The notes beneath the pieces were generated by a model that was given only the letters and a program-made list of their open reading frames with translations, was not told the origin of the DNA and did no database searches. The position numbers were made by a program, and so were the translations under genes. A stretch of 64,000 bases of DNA, from positions 1-64,000 of the forward strand of contig NZ_QVLT01000023.1 of the NCBI RefSeq assembly GCF_003417065.2, given 5' to 3'. This DNA is from Hymenobacter lapidiphilus (GTDB lineage: Bacteria; Bacteroidota; Bacteroidia; Cytophagales; Hymenobacteraceae). This document shows positions 46,628-56,407 of the stretch, in pieces (the stretch's first letter is position 1; each line of letters begins with the position of its first letter).

Positions 46628-47605
46628 TTGAAACTGCCAACCGAACTCCATAGCATCGCAAAAAAAGTGCTTCTGCTCGAAGCGGAAGCCATCCAGGGCG
46701 TCGTCGCGGCCCTCGATGAACGCCCCGATTTTGCACAATGCGTAGAAGCAATTCTTGCCCGCCGCGGCCGCGTAGTGGTCACGGGCATTGGCAAGAGCGC
46801 CCACATTGCGGGCAAAATGGTGGCCACCTTCAACTCCACCGGCACGCCCGCCCTGTTCATGCACGCCGCCGATGCCATCCACGGCGACCTGGGCATGATT
46901 CAGGCCGATGATTTCGTCATTGCCATCAGCAAGTCGGGCGACACGCCCGAGATAAAGGTGCTTGTGCCGCTGCTCAAGCGCAAAGGCGTGCCGCTGGCCG
47001 CGCTGGTCAGCAACGCCGACTCGTACCTGGCCCAGCAGGCCGACTATATTCTGCATGCGCCGGTAACCCGCGAGGCCTGCCCCCACAACCTGGCGCCCAC
47101 CACCAGCACCACCGCCGCGCTGGCTCTGGGCGACGCGCTGGCCGTGTGCCTGCTCGAAAGCCGCGACTTTTCGCGCCACGATTTTGCCAACCTGCACCCC
47201 GGTGGCACGCTGGGCAAGCAGCTCTACTTAAAAGTAGGCGACATGAGCCGCCAGAACCAGCAGCCCCAGGTGACCGAATCGGCCCCGCTGCGCGACATCA
47301 TCCTCGAAATTTCGGGCAAGCGCCTCGGCGCCACCGCCGTGTTGTCCGACGACGGCGCGTTGGTGGGCATCATCACCGACGGCGACCTGCGCCGTATGCT
47401 AACGGCCCACGCCGGCCGCCTCGATACCGTAACGGCCCGCGACATCCTCACCCCCAATCCCGTGACGGTTGAAGTGGACGATTTCGCCGTGGAGGCCTTG
47501 GCGCGCATGCAGGCCCGCAACATCACCCAGCTACTGGTAACTGAGCAGGGCCGCTTCAGTGGCTTCATCCACCTGCACGATTTGCTGCGCGAAGGGCTGG
47601 TGTAG
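46628..47605 (+). CDS. kdsD: KpsF/GutQ-type arabinose-5-phosphate isomerase
   Basis: Converts ribulose-5-phosphate to arabinose-5-phosphate, the first step towards KDO for LPS. The 325-residue protein has a SIS domain (GRVVVTGIGKSAHIAGKMVA, SKSGDTPEIKVL, LAPTTSTTAAL, GGTLGKQLYLKV) and two CBS domains (LSDDGALVGIITDGDLRRML; MQARNITQLLVTEQGRFSGF). The start is a TTG (46628) giving MKLPTELHSIAKKVLLLEA, the normal N-terminus; no ATG fits. Kds synthesis genes are not adjacent. It is followed by a short degenerate repeat and manC. Confidence 0.92.
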   Translation: MKLPTELHSIAKKVLLLEAEAIQGVVAALDERPDFAQCVEAILARRGRVVVTGIGKSAHIAGKMVATFNSTGTPALFMHAADAIHGDLGMIQADDFVIAISKSGDTPEIKVLVPLLKRKGVPLAALVSNADSYLAQQADYILHAPVTREACPHNLAPTTSTTAALALGDALAVCLLESRDFSRHDFANLHPGGTLGKQLYLKVGDMSRQNQQPQVTESAPLRDIILEISGKRLGATAVLSDDGALVGIITDGDLRRMLTAHAGRLDTVTARDILTPNPVTVEVDDFAVEALARMQARNITQLLVTEQGRFSGFIHLHDLLREGLV

Positions 47606-47612
47606 AGGTTGT

Positions 47613-47658
47613 AGAACGTCATTCCGACTGCGCTCTGCTTCACTCAGAATAGCGTTCT
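47613..47658. repeat. Degenerate short copy of the CATTCTGAGC repeat family
   Basis: Arms 47613-47627 and 47644-47658 pair with two or three mismatches and resemble the ends of 30956-31080. It begins eight bases after the kdsD stop. Confidence 0.5.
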
Positions 47659-47698
47659 TTTCCCTAGCCCTAACTTACCGGAAAACAAGCTCGACGAC

Positions 47699-48826
47699 AT
47701 GGACCAACATACTTACTTAGTGGTGATGGCCGGCGGCATTGGCAGCCGCTTCTGGCCCTTCAGCCGCACCTACCACCCCAAGCAGTTCCATGACGTGCTG
47801 GGCCTGGGCCGCTCCATGCTCCAGCTCACCGTGGACCGCTTTGCGGGCATCTGCCCGCCCGAAAACGTGTTTGTGGTCACCAACCGTGACTATATCGAGC
47901 TGGTACAGCAGCACCTGCCCGAGTTGGCTTTTCACCAAATTCTGGGCGAGCCCATCGGCCGCAATACCGCCCCCTGTATCGCCTACGCCAGCTACCGCAT
48001 CGCCCGCCTCGACCCCGAGGCGGTGATTGTGGTAACGCCCGCCGACCACGCCGTGATGCACGAGGAGAACTTCCGCGCAGCCATTCGCGCCGCTCTCGAC
48101 GGGGCTCGCACCCACAACGTGCTCATCACGCTCGGCATCCAGCCCTCGCGCCCCGATACCGGCTACGGCTACATTCAGTTTATTGATGACGCGGTGCGGC
48201 CCCAGGATGTGCGCCTGATGCCGGGCCACGCCGCCGGCTCTTTCCCAAAGCAGCTACGCAAGGTGAAAACCTTCACCGAGAAGCCCAATGCCGAGCTGGC
48301 CCAGATGTTTGTGAGCAGTGGCGAATTCCTCTGGAACTCGGGCCTGTTCGTGTGGCGGGCCGATGCCATTGTGCAGGCTTTCCACCAGTACCTGAGCGAC
48401 ATTGCCGAGGTGTTCGATGAAGGTGCCCAGCAGCTCGGCACGCCGGCCGAAGAGGAGTTCATCACCCGTGCCTACAGCCTCTGCCGCAACATCAGCATTG
48501 ATTACGGCGTGATGGAAAAGGCCGACAACGTGTACGTGCTGCCGGCCGATTTCGGCTGGAGCGACCTGGGTACCTGGGACTCGCTGCACCGCATGGGCCA
48601 GCACGACGCCGACGAGAACGTGGTTGATGGCAACGCCCTGCTCTACGACACCCGCGAGTGCGTTATCAAAACCCCGCCCGAACGCCTTGTAGTAGTTCAG
48701 GGCCTCGAAGGCTACATCGTAGCCGAGTACGACAACGTGCTGCTCATCTGCAAGCGTACCGAGGAGCAGCGCGTCAAGGAGTTTGTGGCCGACGTGAAAT
48801 CGAAGAAGGGCAACGGGTATAATTGA
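47699..48826 (+). CDS. manC: Mannose-1-phosphate guanylyltransferase
   Basis: Makes GDP-mannose from mannose-1-phosphate and GTP. The 375-residue protein has the nucleotidyltransferase start VVMAGGIGSRFWPFSRTYHPKQF, EPIGRNTAPCIAYA, VVTPADHAV, the sugar site FTEKPN, NSGLFVWRAD and the C-terminal FGWSDLGTWDSL. It is monofunctional, with no phosphomannose isomerase domain. The ATG at 47699 starts directly before the conserved region. It may share transcription with kdsD upstream. Confidence 0.94.
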   Translation: MDQHTYLVVMAGGIGSRFWPFSRTYHPKQFHDVLGLGRSMLQLTVDRFAGICPPENVFVVTNRDYIELVQQHLPELAFHQILGEPIGRNTAPCIAYASYRIARLDPEAVIVVTPADHAVMHEENFRAAIRAALDGARTHNVLITLGIQPSRPDTGYGYIQFIDDAVRPQDVRLMPGHAAGSFPKQLRKVKTFTEKPNAELAQMFVSSGEFLWNSGLFVWRADAIVQAFHQYLSDIAEVFDEGAQQLGTPAEEEFITRAYSLCRNISIDYGVMEKADNVYVLPADFGWSDLGTWDSLHRMGQHDADENVVDGNALLYDTRECVIKTPPERLVVVQGLEGYIVAEYDNVLLICKRTEEQRVKEFVADVKSKKGNGYN

Positions 48827-48829
48827 TTT

Positions 48830-48912
48830 TAGCGCTTAGTTATTAGCGCATAGAAAAGCCTGTTATCCGTTATTGGGTAACAGCTTTTCTATGCGCTAAT
48901 AACTAAGCGCTA
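48830..48912. repeat. Palindrome containing the icd stop codon
   Basis: Perfect 30-base arms (48830-48859 with 48883-48912), extended by five more pairs after a single unpaired base. The right arm ends with the complement of the icd TAG. It probably serves as terminator for both manC and icd; the wording differs from other repeats (TAGCGCTTAGTTATTAGCGC). Confidence 0.88.
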
Positions 48913-50142
48913 CTTGGCCAGTTTGGCCTTCAGGTTCTCGTCCAGCGCGGCCAGGAATTCCTCGGTGTAGAGGTAGTCGCGGCCGTGCTCTACTTTGTTG
49001 CCGTGGATGCAGACGGCCAGATCCTTGGTCATTTTGCCGCTTTCCACGGTTTCGATGCACACGGCTTCCAGCGCGTGGCAGAAGTCGATCAGCTCCTGGT
49101 TGTTGTCGAGCTTGCCGCGGAACTCCAGACCCCGCGTCCAGGCGAAGATGCTGGCGATAGGGTTGGTGCTCGTGGGCTTGCCTTTCTGATGGTCGCGGTA
49201 ATGGCGCGTTACGGTGCCGTGGGCGGCTTCCGCTTCCATCGTATCCCCGTCGGGCGTTACCAGCACCGACGTCATTAGGCCCAGCGAGCCGAAGCCCTGC
49301 GCTACGGTGTCGCTCTGCACGTCGCCGTCGTAGTTTTTGCAGGCCCACACGAAGTTGCCGTGCCATTTCAGCGCCGAGGCCACCATGTCGTCAATCAGCC
49401 GGTGCTCGTAGGTGATGCCGGCTTCCTGGAACTTGGCGGTGTAATCCTGCTCATAAATCTCCTGGAAGATGTCCTTGAAGCGGCCATCGTACTTCTTCAA
49501 AATGGTGTTCTTGGTGCTCAGGTACAGCGGCCAGCCTTTGCTCAGGGCCTGGTTGAAGCAGGCGTGCGCGAAGCCGCGGATGCTTTCGTCGGTGTTGTAC
49601 ATGGCCAGCGCCACGCCGTCGCCCTTGAAGTTGTAGACTTCAAACGACTGCTCCTCGCCGCCGTCTTCGGGCGTGAAGGTGACGGTGAGCTTGCCCTTGC
49701 CCTTCGTTACGAAATCGGTGGCCTTGTACTGGTCGCCGAACGCGTGGCGGCCGATGCAGATGGGGGCCGTCCAGTTGGGCACGAGGCGGGGCACGTTGCT
49801 CATCACAATCGGCTCGCGGAAAACGGTTCCGTCCAGAATGTTGCGAATGGTGCCGTTCGGCGACTTCCACATCTGCTTCAGGCCGAATTCCTGCACGCGC
49901 TCCTCATCAGGCGTGATGGTGGCGCACTTGATGCCCACGCCGTACTGCTTAATAGCGTTGGCGGCATCAATGGTTATCTGGTCGTTGGTTTCGTCGCGAT
50001 ACTCAATGCCCAGATCGTAATATTTAATATCGAGGTCGAGGTACGGCGTGATGAGCTTGTCCTTGATGAATTTCCAGATGATGCGCGTCATCTCGTCACC
50101 GTCCAGTTCAACTACCGGATTGGCTACCTTGATTTTAGTCAT
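48910..50142 (-). CDS. icd: NADP-dependent isocitrate dehydrogenase
   Basis: Oxidises isocitrate to 2-oxoglutarate in the TCA cycle. The 410-residue protein belongs to the eukaryote-like homodimeric class: [14 protein letters not shown] at the start, [35 protein letters not shown], and [12 protein letters not shown] near the NADP site. ATG 50142 is chosen because the 26 upstream residues are not conserved-looking. The stop codon lies in a palindrome arm. Confidence 0.96.
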   Translation of the reverse strand: MTKIKVANPVVELDGDEMTRIIWKFIKDKLITPYLDLDIKYYDLGIEYRDETNDQITIDAANAIKQYGVGIKCATITPDEERVQEFGLKQMWKSPNGTIRNILDGTVFREPIVMSNVPRLVPNWTAPICIGRHAFGDQYKATDFVTKGKGKLTVTFTPEDGGEEQSFEVYNFKGDGVALAMYNTDESIRGFAHACFNQALSKGWPLYLSTKNTILKKYDGRFKDIFQEIYEQDYTAKFQEAGITYEHRLIDDMVASALKWHGNFVWACKNYDGDVQSDTVAQGFGSLGLMTSVLVTPDGDTMEAEAAHGTVTRHYRDHQKGKPTSTNPIASIFAWTRGLEFRGKLDNNQELIDFCHALEAVCIETVESGKMTKDLAVCIHGNKVEHGRDYLYTEEFLAALDENLKAKLAK

Positions 50143-50322
50143 GGGGTGGGGGGTAAGGAAGAATGAAAAACGGGCCCGACCGACCAGACCAGCCGGGCTT
50201 TGCGGCCATAAGATAGGCACGGGCCGTTAAGCGCCATACGCAAGGGCCGGCCCAATGACCCATCCAAAGCCCGCTTTTCGCTTATTTTCGCCCCCGCTTC
50301 TTTCCCGCGCCCCGCCACTGAC

Positions 50323-50697
50323 ATGCCCGACTCTGCCCCGCTGCGTAAGCGCGACCATCTGGCCGATGCCGCCCTGGCCGGCACCAATCGTTTGCGTCCG
50401 TTGCTGGAGCTGGCCGAGCGCATCCGCCCGCACATCGGTCACGACTCCGTGTTCAGCTCGCGCCGCGAGAAAATCCGCGAGCAGCTGGTCCTGGTACAGG
50501 CGCAGTTGCGGGCCGAGCAACCCCGGCATCAGGCGTTGCGGGAGGCGTTCCGGCAGCTGAGCGAGTTCGTGGGCGAAGAAGTGCGGGACGTAAGCCGCGA
50601 CGAGGTAAAGGAGTCGGGCAAGCGCTTCGTAGCCGCCACGCTCAAAAACGCGCCCCAGCTACTGGCTGCCGCCAAGCAGGCGGGATTGTTGAGTTGA
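50323..50697 (+). CDS. Small helical protein (124 aa), unknown function
   Basis: A 124-residue, charged, all-helical soluble protein (MPDSAPLRKRDHLADAAL, REKIREQLVLVQAQL, AFRQLSEFVGEEV), probably forming a coiled coil. No domain is recognised. It is divergent from icd and convergent with rlmB, with a hairpin terminator after it. Codon use is like its neighbours, so it is likely a real gene. Confidence 0.7.
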   Translation: MPDSAPLRKRDHLADAALAGTNRLRPLLELAERIRPHIGHDSVFSSRREKIREQLVLVQAQLRAEQPRHQALREAFRQLSEFVGEEVRDVSRDEVKESGKRFVAATLKNAPQLLAAAKQAGLLS

Positions 50698-50705
50698 TTC
50701 CAATT

Positions 50706-50757
50706 GAAAGTGGGCCATTCTACTCCTCCTAAAGAGGTAGCAGAACGGCCCACTTTC
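50706..50757. terminator. Bidirectional terminator between the 124-aa gene and rlmB
   Basis: An 11-base perfect outer stem (50706-50716 with 50747-50757), partly extended inward; A/T-rich ends. Confidence 0.7.
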
Positions 50758-50777
50758 TACTTATCGGCGTTTGATCT

Positions 50778-51866
50778 TTACTCCTTACCTGCCCCTAGCC
50801 GCTGCCGGAGCACTTCATACAGCATAATTCCACTGGCAACCGACACGTTGAGGGAGCTGATTTGGCCCGCCATCGGGATGCGGAGCTTGTGGTCGGCGAG
50901 GCGCAGGTATTCGGGGCTGATGCCGTCTTCCTCCGAGCCCATCAGAATGGCTAACGGGCCGGTCAGGTCAACCGTTTCGGCTTCCAGGCTGGCATCCGAC
51001 TTTTCGGTACAGGCAACTATCTGCACGCCCGATTCGCGGAGGAACGTGAGGGTTTGCTTGAGGTTGTGCTCGCGGCAGACCGGAATGATATTGAGCGCGC
51101 CGGCCGATGTTTTGAGCGCGTCGCCGTTGATCTGGGCCGCGCCGTGGCTGGGCACCACAATGGCGTGCACGCCCAGGCACTCGGCGTTACGGGCAATGGA
51201 ACCGAAGTTGCGCACGTCGGTAATCCGGTCGAGCACCAGCAACAGCGGCGTTTTGCCTTCCTCGTACAGCCCGGCCAGAATGTTGTCCAGCGGCATGTAG
51301 TCGATGGGCGACACGAAGGCCACCGCGCCCTGGTGGTTTTTGCGGGTGATGTTGTCGAGCTTCTCTATCGGCACCATCGACACGGGCACGCTGGCCTCGC
51401 GGGCCAGGGCGTTAATGTCCTGGGTCATGGAATTTTTGGTGGCGCGCAGCAGGAATATCTTGTCCAGCGTGCGGCCCGCACTCAGCGCCTCCAGAATCGG
51501 GCGCAGCCCGAAAATCATGTCGATGCTGCGGTCCTGAGCCGGGCGATGGGGGTAGCGCGGTTTGTCGGAGGAGGAGGAAGACGGACGGCGGCTCTCTTCG
51601 CGGTTGCCACCTTCATCCCGACGGTCTTCATCCCGACGACCCTCGTCGCGGCGGCCTTCGGGGCGCTCCTCATCGCGGCGGCGGGGCTCACCGAACTGCT
51701 CGTCGTTTCGGCCTTCATCGGCGCGGCTGCGCTCGAAGCGCGGGGCCTCGTCGCGCCCTTGGTCCTCGCGCGGGTTGCGGCGGTTGGGCACGGGGCGGTT
51801 CTGCGAGTCGAAATATTGGCGGCGTTCGGTTACCGGCTGGGCCGGGCGATTAGTCCTTTTCTCCAT
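50778..51866 (-). CDS. rlmB: 23S rRNA (guanosine-2'-O)-methyltransferase RlmB-like with a disordered extension
   Basis: The C-terminal 240 residues are a SPOUT/TrmH-family 2'-O-methyltransferase: substrate-binding domain (DMIFGLRPILEALSAGRTL), then LLVLDRITDVRNFGSIARNAECLG, the knot motifs GSEEDGISPEYL and IPMAGQISSLNVSVA. Length and motifs fit RlmB. The N-terminal about 115 residues are unusual: Arg/Asp/Glu-rich with repeated RRDEG/RRDED units, predicted disordered and possibly RNA-binding. The start overlaps the end of the GWxTD gene by 37 bases, so translation is probably coupled. Confidence 0.92.
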   Translation of the reverse strand: MEKRTNRPAQPVTERRQYFDSQNRPVPNRRNPREDQGRDEAPRFERSRADEGRNDEQFGEPRRRDEERPEGRRDEGRRDEDRRDEGGNREESRRPSSSSSDKPRYPHRPAQDRSIDMIFGLRPILEALSAGRTLDKIFLLRATKNSMTQDINALAREASVPVSMVPIEKLDNITRKNHQGAVAFVSPIDYMPLDNILAGLYEEGKTPLLLVLDRITDVRNFGSIARNAECLGVHAIVVPSHGAAQINGDALKTSAGALNIIPVCREHNLKQTLTFLRESGVQIVACTEKSDASLEAETVDLTGPLAILMGSEEDGISPEYLRLADHKLRIPMAGQISSLNVSVASGIMLYEVLRQRLGAGKE

Positions 51867-53044
51867 AGCTCCACGGCGGCATACCAGAGATATTCATGCT
51901 CGGGACGGCGCACCAGTTCATAGTTGTCGGGCGCAAAGATACTGGGTTTGGCGCGGAAGACGAACGTGCTGTTCTGCGACTGGTATCCGCGGTATATCCA
52001 CCGTTCCTCGTTGCCGTTGCGGTATACCGTTTCGGGCGCGCCCATCACCTGGAAAAGCATGCCGCGGTCGGTGAGCCAGCCGGCTTTGTGGGCCGAAAAA
52101 ACAGTGTTGGCCGCTACCACCCGTCCATAAAACTGGCGAATCAGATGGCGGGCCAGGTCCTGGCTGTCCATGGCTATGCCGAGCCAGAACTGGTCGACGG
52201 CTTTCTTGGGTTCGGGCGCGTCAAACAATTTCTGCCGCTCCTCCGAGGTCGAAACGTAAATAAGCGGTGCAATCAGCTCGTCGGCCGAGGTAAGCTGCGG
52301 GAAGCGGTTTTCCTCTACCAGTAAGCCCTGGCTTGGCCCCCGGTTGCCCAGGCGCAGCAGGTACAGTCCGGCGGGCAGCCGCAATAGTTGGTCGGCGTTG
52401 AAGCGGGCCGAATCCTGGAGGCCCAGCGTGCGTGGCTGCTGGCCCAGGGTGCTGCTGGTGGCCATGGGCGGGGCGGCGGCCAGCGAACTGAGCGGGTAGC
52501 GGTAGGCATTCAGAGCCTGGCCGGGGGCGTAGGCATTCACTCCGAATACCTCGCGGGCCCGCACGTGGCGGCGCATCAGCGGCTGGCTCAGCGAGTCAAT
52601 CAGCACAAAGCTGCGGTTAAGGTTATCCGGTGTCAGGCGCAGCCAGGCCGCCTCACCGCTCATGGCATCCTCGGCCGGCCCGATAGCCATACTCAACACC
52701 TGCCCTGCCACCAGGCGGCTCAACGGCAGCGCGAAGTTCAGAAGGGCCGCGTCGCCGGCGGGCAGTTGCTGGCGAACTGTCCGCCGCACCGTGTCCTGCC
52801 AGATCGGTTTACGGGAGTTATAATCAGCCCAGCCCATTACGTGCAGCGGAAAACCACGCCGCAATGCGCTCCGGTTCGGAAACCGCAGGTACACCCGCAG
52901 GCTGTCGCCCTCGCGGCGGGTGTCCACCTCAATAGTACGCCCCGGCCGGTACTGGTTGGCAAAGTCGCGGCGTGGGGCGGCCTGCAGCGACCCCGCCATA
53001 AGTAACGTTAGCAATAGCAGCAGTAGCGAGGCCAGGTTTCTCAT
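51830..53044 (-). CDS. GWxTD-domain protein
   Basis: A 404-residue exported protein with a signal peptide (MRNLASLLLLLLTLLMAGSL). The C-terminal GWxTD domain is recognisable from GWLTDRGMLFQVMGAPE and NEERWIYRGY; the N-terminal half is beta-rich. The domain's biochemical role is unknown. ATG 53044 is chosen for the leader. It sits upstream of and overlaps rlmB, and lies downstream of the DUF2723 gene beyond a terminator. Confidence 0.88.
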   Translation of the reverse strand: MRNLASLLLLLLTLLMAGSLQAAPRRDFANQYRPGRTIEVDTRREGDSLRVYLRFPNRSALRRGFPLHVMGWADYNSRKPIWQDTVRRTVRQQLPAGDAALLNFALPLSRLVAGQVLSMAIGPAEDAMSGEAAWLRLTPDNLNRSFVLIDSLSQPLMRRHVRAREVFGVNAYAPGQALNAYRYPLSSLAAAPPMATSSTLGQQPRTLGLQDSARFNADQLLRLPAGLYLLRLGNRGPSQGLLVEENRFPQLTSADELIAPLIYVSTSEERQKLFDAPEPKKAVDQFWLGIAMDSQDLARHLIRQFYGRVVAANTVFSAHKAGWLTDRGMLFQVMGAPETVYRNGNEERWIYRGYQSQNSTFVFRAKPSIFAPDNYELVRRPEHEYLWYAAVELWRKGLIARPSR

Positions 53045-53114
53045 ACTATAAATGGAAGGGAGTGAATAGATAAGCTGCGTAAAGCTCAGGCGTAGGCACG
53101 TCACTTTACGCGAA

Positions 53115-53144
53115 AAAGCCGGCCCCGTTCCCGGAGCCGGCTTT
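53115..53144 (-). terminator. Intrinsic terminator of the DUF2723 gene
   Basis: A 9-base perfect stem (53115-53123 with 53136-53144), with a T-run on the minus strand from the A-run at 53113-53117. Confidence 0.75.
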
Positions 53145-53163
53145 GGCGTTCAAAAACCGTGCG

Positions 53164-56160
53164 CTATTGGCGCGGATTGTAATACTGCTGCAACAGCCGG
53201 ATGGCCCGCTCGGCCCGCTTCTGGTCGCCTATTTCCTCGGCGGCGCGGCCAATGCTGTTAAGCGTCATCAAATAGGTCTGAAATTCCTGGTCGAACAGCG
53301 CCTGGTTGTGGGTGCTGTAGTAGGCCAGGCCCCGCTCGGCGCGGTTGGTCATGGTGTCCATGATTTCGTTGGCCCGCTGGGTTTCGCCCACCACGATAAG
53401 TGCCGGGATGAACTGGGGCACATAGTAGTCGTAGGGAATAGCCTTGTCGGGCATCACCTCGAACGCCTTGTTGAGCACCTGCTTGGCCCGCACCTTGTCT
53501 CCCTGTATCAGCAGCGCATCGGCCAGGCGCGAGAACTTGTCGCGGTAGTTAGCCGGGAAGCGCAGGTTGTTTTCGTCGTAGAAAATACCATCGTTGTCGA
53601 GGCCGCGGTAGGCGAAGGTTTTCATCAGCTTTTCGTACATCAGGTCCGTTTGCACGTAGCCTTCGTCAGCGGCGCCGGTTTTGGCGTCGTAGTCGGGGTT
53701 GCGGGCGGGCAGAATGCGGTAGGCCATGCCTTCGAGCTGGAAGTAGGGCTGCAGACCCATGAAGTCGCGCGAGTCGACGGTGCTCGAGAAGTACACCGGC
53801 CGTTCCCAGTTGTTGGTGGCCAGAATATCGAGGATGAACAGGCTCTTCTTTTCGATGGCGCTTTTGCCCACGGTCCAGTCCATTTGCGGCACCAGCTGCT
53901 TGCGCCGCCCGGCCGGAATAATGCCCGATTTGGCCACTGCAGCCGTATCGATGGGCAGGTAGAAGTTGCGCGAGGGGAAGGACAGCAGGTTTTTGCCGTC
54001 GCCGTAGCTTACCTGCAGCAGGGGGCTGTTGGCCTTCACCAGCTGCATAAACTGGCGCACATCCACGGCTGGTACGGCCGGGTTTTCGGCGTAGGGCAGG
54101 TAGTCGTTGGTGCCCTGCTTGTAGTCTTTGTTGTCCATCGAAACCGGCAGCGGGGCCGACTTGTAGGAGCGGCGCTTCATCTGGTCGATGTACCAGTCGG
54201 TGTTCAGGTAGCTGAGCACGGCCACGCGCACATCGGTGCGTACGCCTTCCACTTCCTGGGCGTACCAGAGCGGGAAGGTGTCGTTGTCGCCGTTGGTGAA
54301 CAGAATGGCGTTGGGGGCGCAGGAGTTCAGCAGGTTCTTGGCCGAATCAACCGATAGGTAGCGGTCCGAACGGTCGTGGTCGTCCCAGCCCTGCGTTACC
54401 ATAAGCCCAGGAATCACGAGGCCCGCTAGGGTCACTACGCCGGCGCGGGTGGCATCGGCTTTGATAACGGATTGCAGCAGCTCGGCCAGCGCCAGCACGC
54501 CCAATCCAATCCAGATGGCGAAGGCAAACGTGGCGCCCGCAAACGTGTAGTCCCGCTCGCGGGGCTCGATGGGCGGCTGGTTGAGGTAGAATACAATGGC
54601 CAGGCCCGTGAACAGGAACAGCAGGCCCACAACAAAAGCGTTGCGGCCGTCGCGCCGGATGTGGAAGAACAGGCCCAGCAAACCCAGCATCAGCGGCAGG
54701 GCGAAGAAGGCGTTGCGGGCCGGGCTGTCGGCCATGCGCTCCGGCAGGCCGTTGCCATCGGCGCTGCCCCACAGGATGCCCGACTGCTGCAGGTCGCCTT
54801 CGCGGCCTACGTAGTTCCACATAAAGTAGCGCCAGAACATGTGGCCCATCTGGTACTTGAACAGGAAGGACAGGTTCTGGCCCATGGTGGGCTTCACGTC
54901 CTTCTGCACGTTCACCCACTTCTGGTAGTTGTACACGTGCAGCGGATCGGGGCTGTAGATGCGCGGAATCAGCATCTTGTCCTCGGAGCGGTACTCCAGC
55001 ACCGGGCGGTACTCGGCCACCACGTACTTGTCGCCCTGGCGCACGTAGCGCGGCGCACCTTCCGTTTGGGCAATGGGCTGGGCGTTTAGCTGGGGGCCGT
55101 AGAGCAGGGGCCGGTCGCCGTACTGCTCGCGCTTGAGGTAGCTCACGAACGAGAGCACGTCCTCGGGGTTGTTTTCGTTGATGGTGGGGTGGTAGGAGCT
55201 ACGGATGGGAACAATCAGGTAGCTCGAATAGCCAATCAGGATGAACATGAAGCTCAGCATCACCGTGTTCAGCAGCCGGCTGCGCCGCTGAAACGACTGC
55301 CGGAATCCGAACCAGATAAGGCCGACAAAAATCAGCAGGAAGATGATGATGCCCCAGTTGAAGGGCAGGCCTACGGTATTCACGAAGAACACCTCGAAGG
55401 CGCCCGCCAGCGTGGGCAGGCCCGGAATGATGCCGGCCAGAATCAGGCCCACAATTACGCTGCTGATGGCCAGCGTAGCCACTCCGCCCCACAGGGTGGG
55501 GTTCTGGGTGCGGCGGTAGTAGTAAATGAAGCCCAGGGCCGGAATAGCCAGCAGGTTGAGCAGGTGAACTCCAATGCTCAGGCCGATAACGTAGGCAATG
55601 AGCACCAGCCAACGGTCCGAATCGGACTCGTCGGCGCGGTTTTCCCACTTCAGCATCAGCCACACTACGGCGGCGGTGCAGAGCGACGACATGGCATATA
55701 CCTCGGCTTCCTCGGCATTGAACCAGAACGAATCGGAGAAAGCATAAGCCAAGGCACCCACTGCGCCCGCGCCCATAATCAGCAGCGTCTGCCCGAAGCT
55801 GGGCTCCAGCTGCCGGTCGTCGTGCATGCCGGGGCGGTGCAGCACGAGCTTCTTGGCCATCATCGTGATAATCCAGAACAGGAACAGCACCGTGAACGAG
55901 GAGCTGAGCGCCGACAGCGCATTCACTAGCACCGATACCTTGGTTACGTCGCCGAAGCTGAGCATGGAAAACAACCGGCCCAGCAGCAGGAACGTAGGCG
56001 CGCCGGGCGGGTGCGGAACCAGCAGCTTGTACGAGCAGGCAATGAACTCGCCGCAGTCCCAGAACGAAGCCGTGGGCTCCAGGGTAATCAGGAAAACGAC
56101 GGTGGCCAGGGCAAATACCAGCCAGCCCACGAGGTTATTCAGGCTTTTGTAACTCCGCAT
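53164..56160 (-). CDS. DUF2723 membrane protein (TMEM260/O-mannosyltransferase-like)
   Basis: A 998-residue protein. The N-terminal half has many membrane segments (roughly 12) with the DUF2723 signature FWDCGEFIACSYKLLVPHPPGAP, the Asp/Glu cluster expected of GT-C glycosyltransferases, and SDSFWFNAEEAEVYA. The C-terminal half is soluble, with FTNGDNDTFPLWYAQEVEGVRTDV and TPR-like helices to the end. The family relates to protein O-mannosyltransferases; a role in glycosylating exported proteins is plausible but unproven. ATG 56160 is chosen because it directly precedes the first membrane segment. Confidence 0.92.
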   Translation of the reverse strand: MRSYKSLNNLVGWLVFALATVVFLITLEPTASFWDCGEFIACSYKLLVPHPPGAPTFLLLGRLFSMLSFGDVTKVSVLVNALSALSSSFTVLFLFWIITMMAKKLVLHRPGMHDDRQLEPSFGQTLLIMGAGAVGALAYAFSDSFWFNAEEAEVYAMSSLCTAAVVWLMLKWENRADESDSDRWLVLIAYVIGLSIGVHLLNLLAIPALGFIYYYRRTQNPTLWGGVATLAISSVIVGLILAGIIPGLPTLAGAFEVFFVNTVGLPFNWGIIIFLLIFVGLIWFGFRQSFQRRSRLLNTVMLSFMFILIGYSSYLIVPIRSSYHPTINENNPEDVLSFVSYLKREQYGDRPLLYGPQLNAQPIAQTEGAPRYVRQGDKYVVAEYRPVLEYRSEDKMLIPRIYSPDPLHVYNYQKWVNVQKDVKPTMGQNLSFLFKYQMGHMFWRYFMWNYVGREGDLQQSGILWGSADGNGLPERMADSPARNAFFALPLMLGLLGLFFHIRRDGRNAFVVGLLFLFTGLAIVFYLNQPPIEPRERDYTFAGATFAFAIWIGLGVLALAELLQSVIKADATRAGVVTLAGLVIPGLMVTQGWDDHDRSDRYLSVDSAKNLLNSCAPNAILFTNGDNDTFPLWYAQEVEGVRTDVRVAVLSYLNTDWYIDQMKRRSYKSAPLPVSMDNKDYKQGTNDYLPYAENPAVPAVDVRQFMQLVKANSPLLQVSYGDGKNLLSFPSRNFYLPIDTAAVAKSGIIPAGRRKQLVPQMDWTVGKSAIEKKSLFILDILATNNWERPVYFSSTVDSRDFMGLQPYFQLEGMAYRILPARNPDYDAKTGAADEGYVQTDLMYEKLMKTFAYRGLDNDGIFYDENNLRFPANYRDKFSRLADALLIQGDKVRAKQVLNKAFEVMPDKAIPYDYYVPQFIPALIVVGETQRANEIMDTMTNRAERGLAYYSTHNQALFDQEFQTYLMTLNSIGRAAEEIGDQKRAERAIRLLQQYYNPRQ

Positions 56161-56228
56161 ATAGGTAGTGAGAGAGGGCCGCCGCTTGCAAAAGGGCGGG
56201 GAAATCGGGAAAGCAGTCAGCGAAAGTT

Positions 56229-56236
56229 CAAAAGTA
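56229..56236 (-). promoter_or_regulatory. Candidate -7 element for the DUF2723 gene
   Basis: TACTTTTG on the minus strand, 68 bases from the ATG; TTTG (complement of 56262-56265) lies 25 bases further upstream. Confidence 0.4.
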
Positions 56237-56407
56237 GCCAATAAGTACCGAGCTACACCCCCAAATCAACCAACGCCCACCCCAGCTTCAACCAACTCCC
56301 AGATTGACCCTTTCGCAACTGGCAAACCGAACCAGCCCAAAACACAAAACCCCCGCCGGTACGGGCGAGGGTCTGGTAGTTCGTTGCAGATGGGGCGACC
56401 TAGAAAA

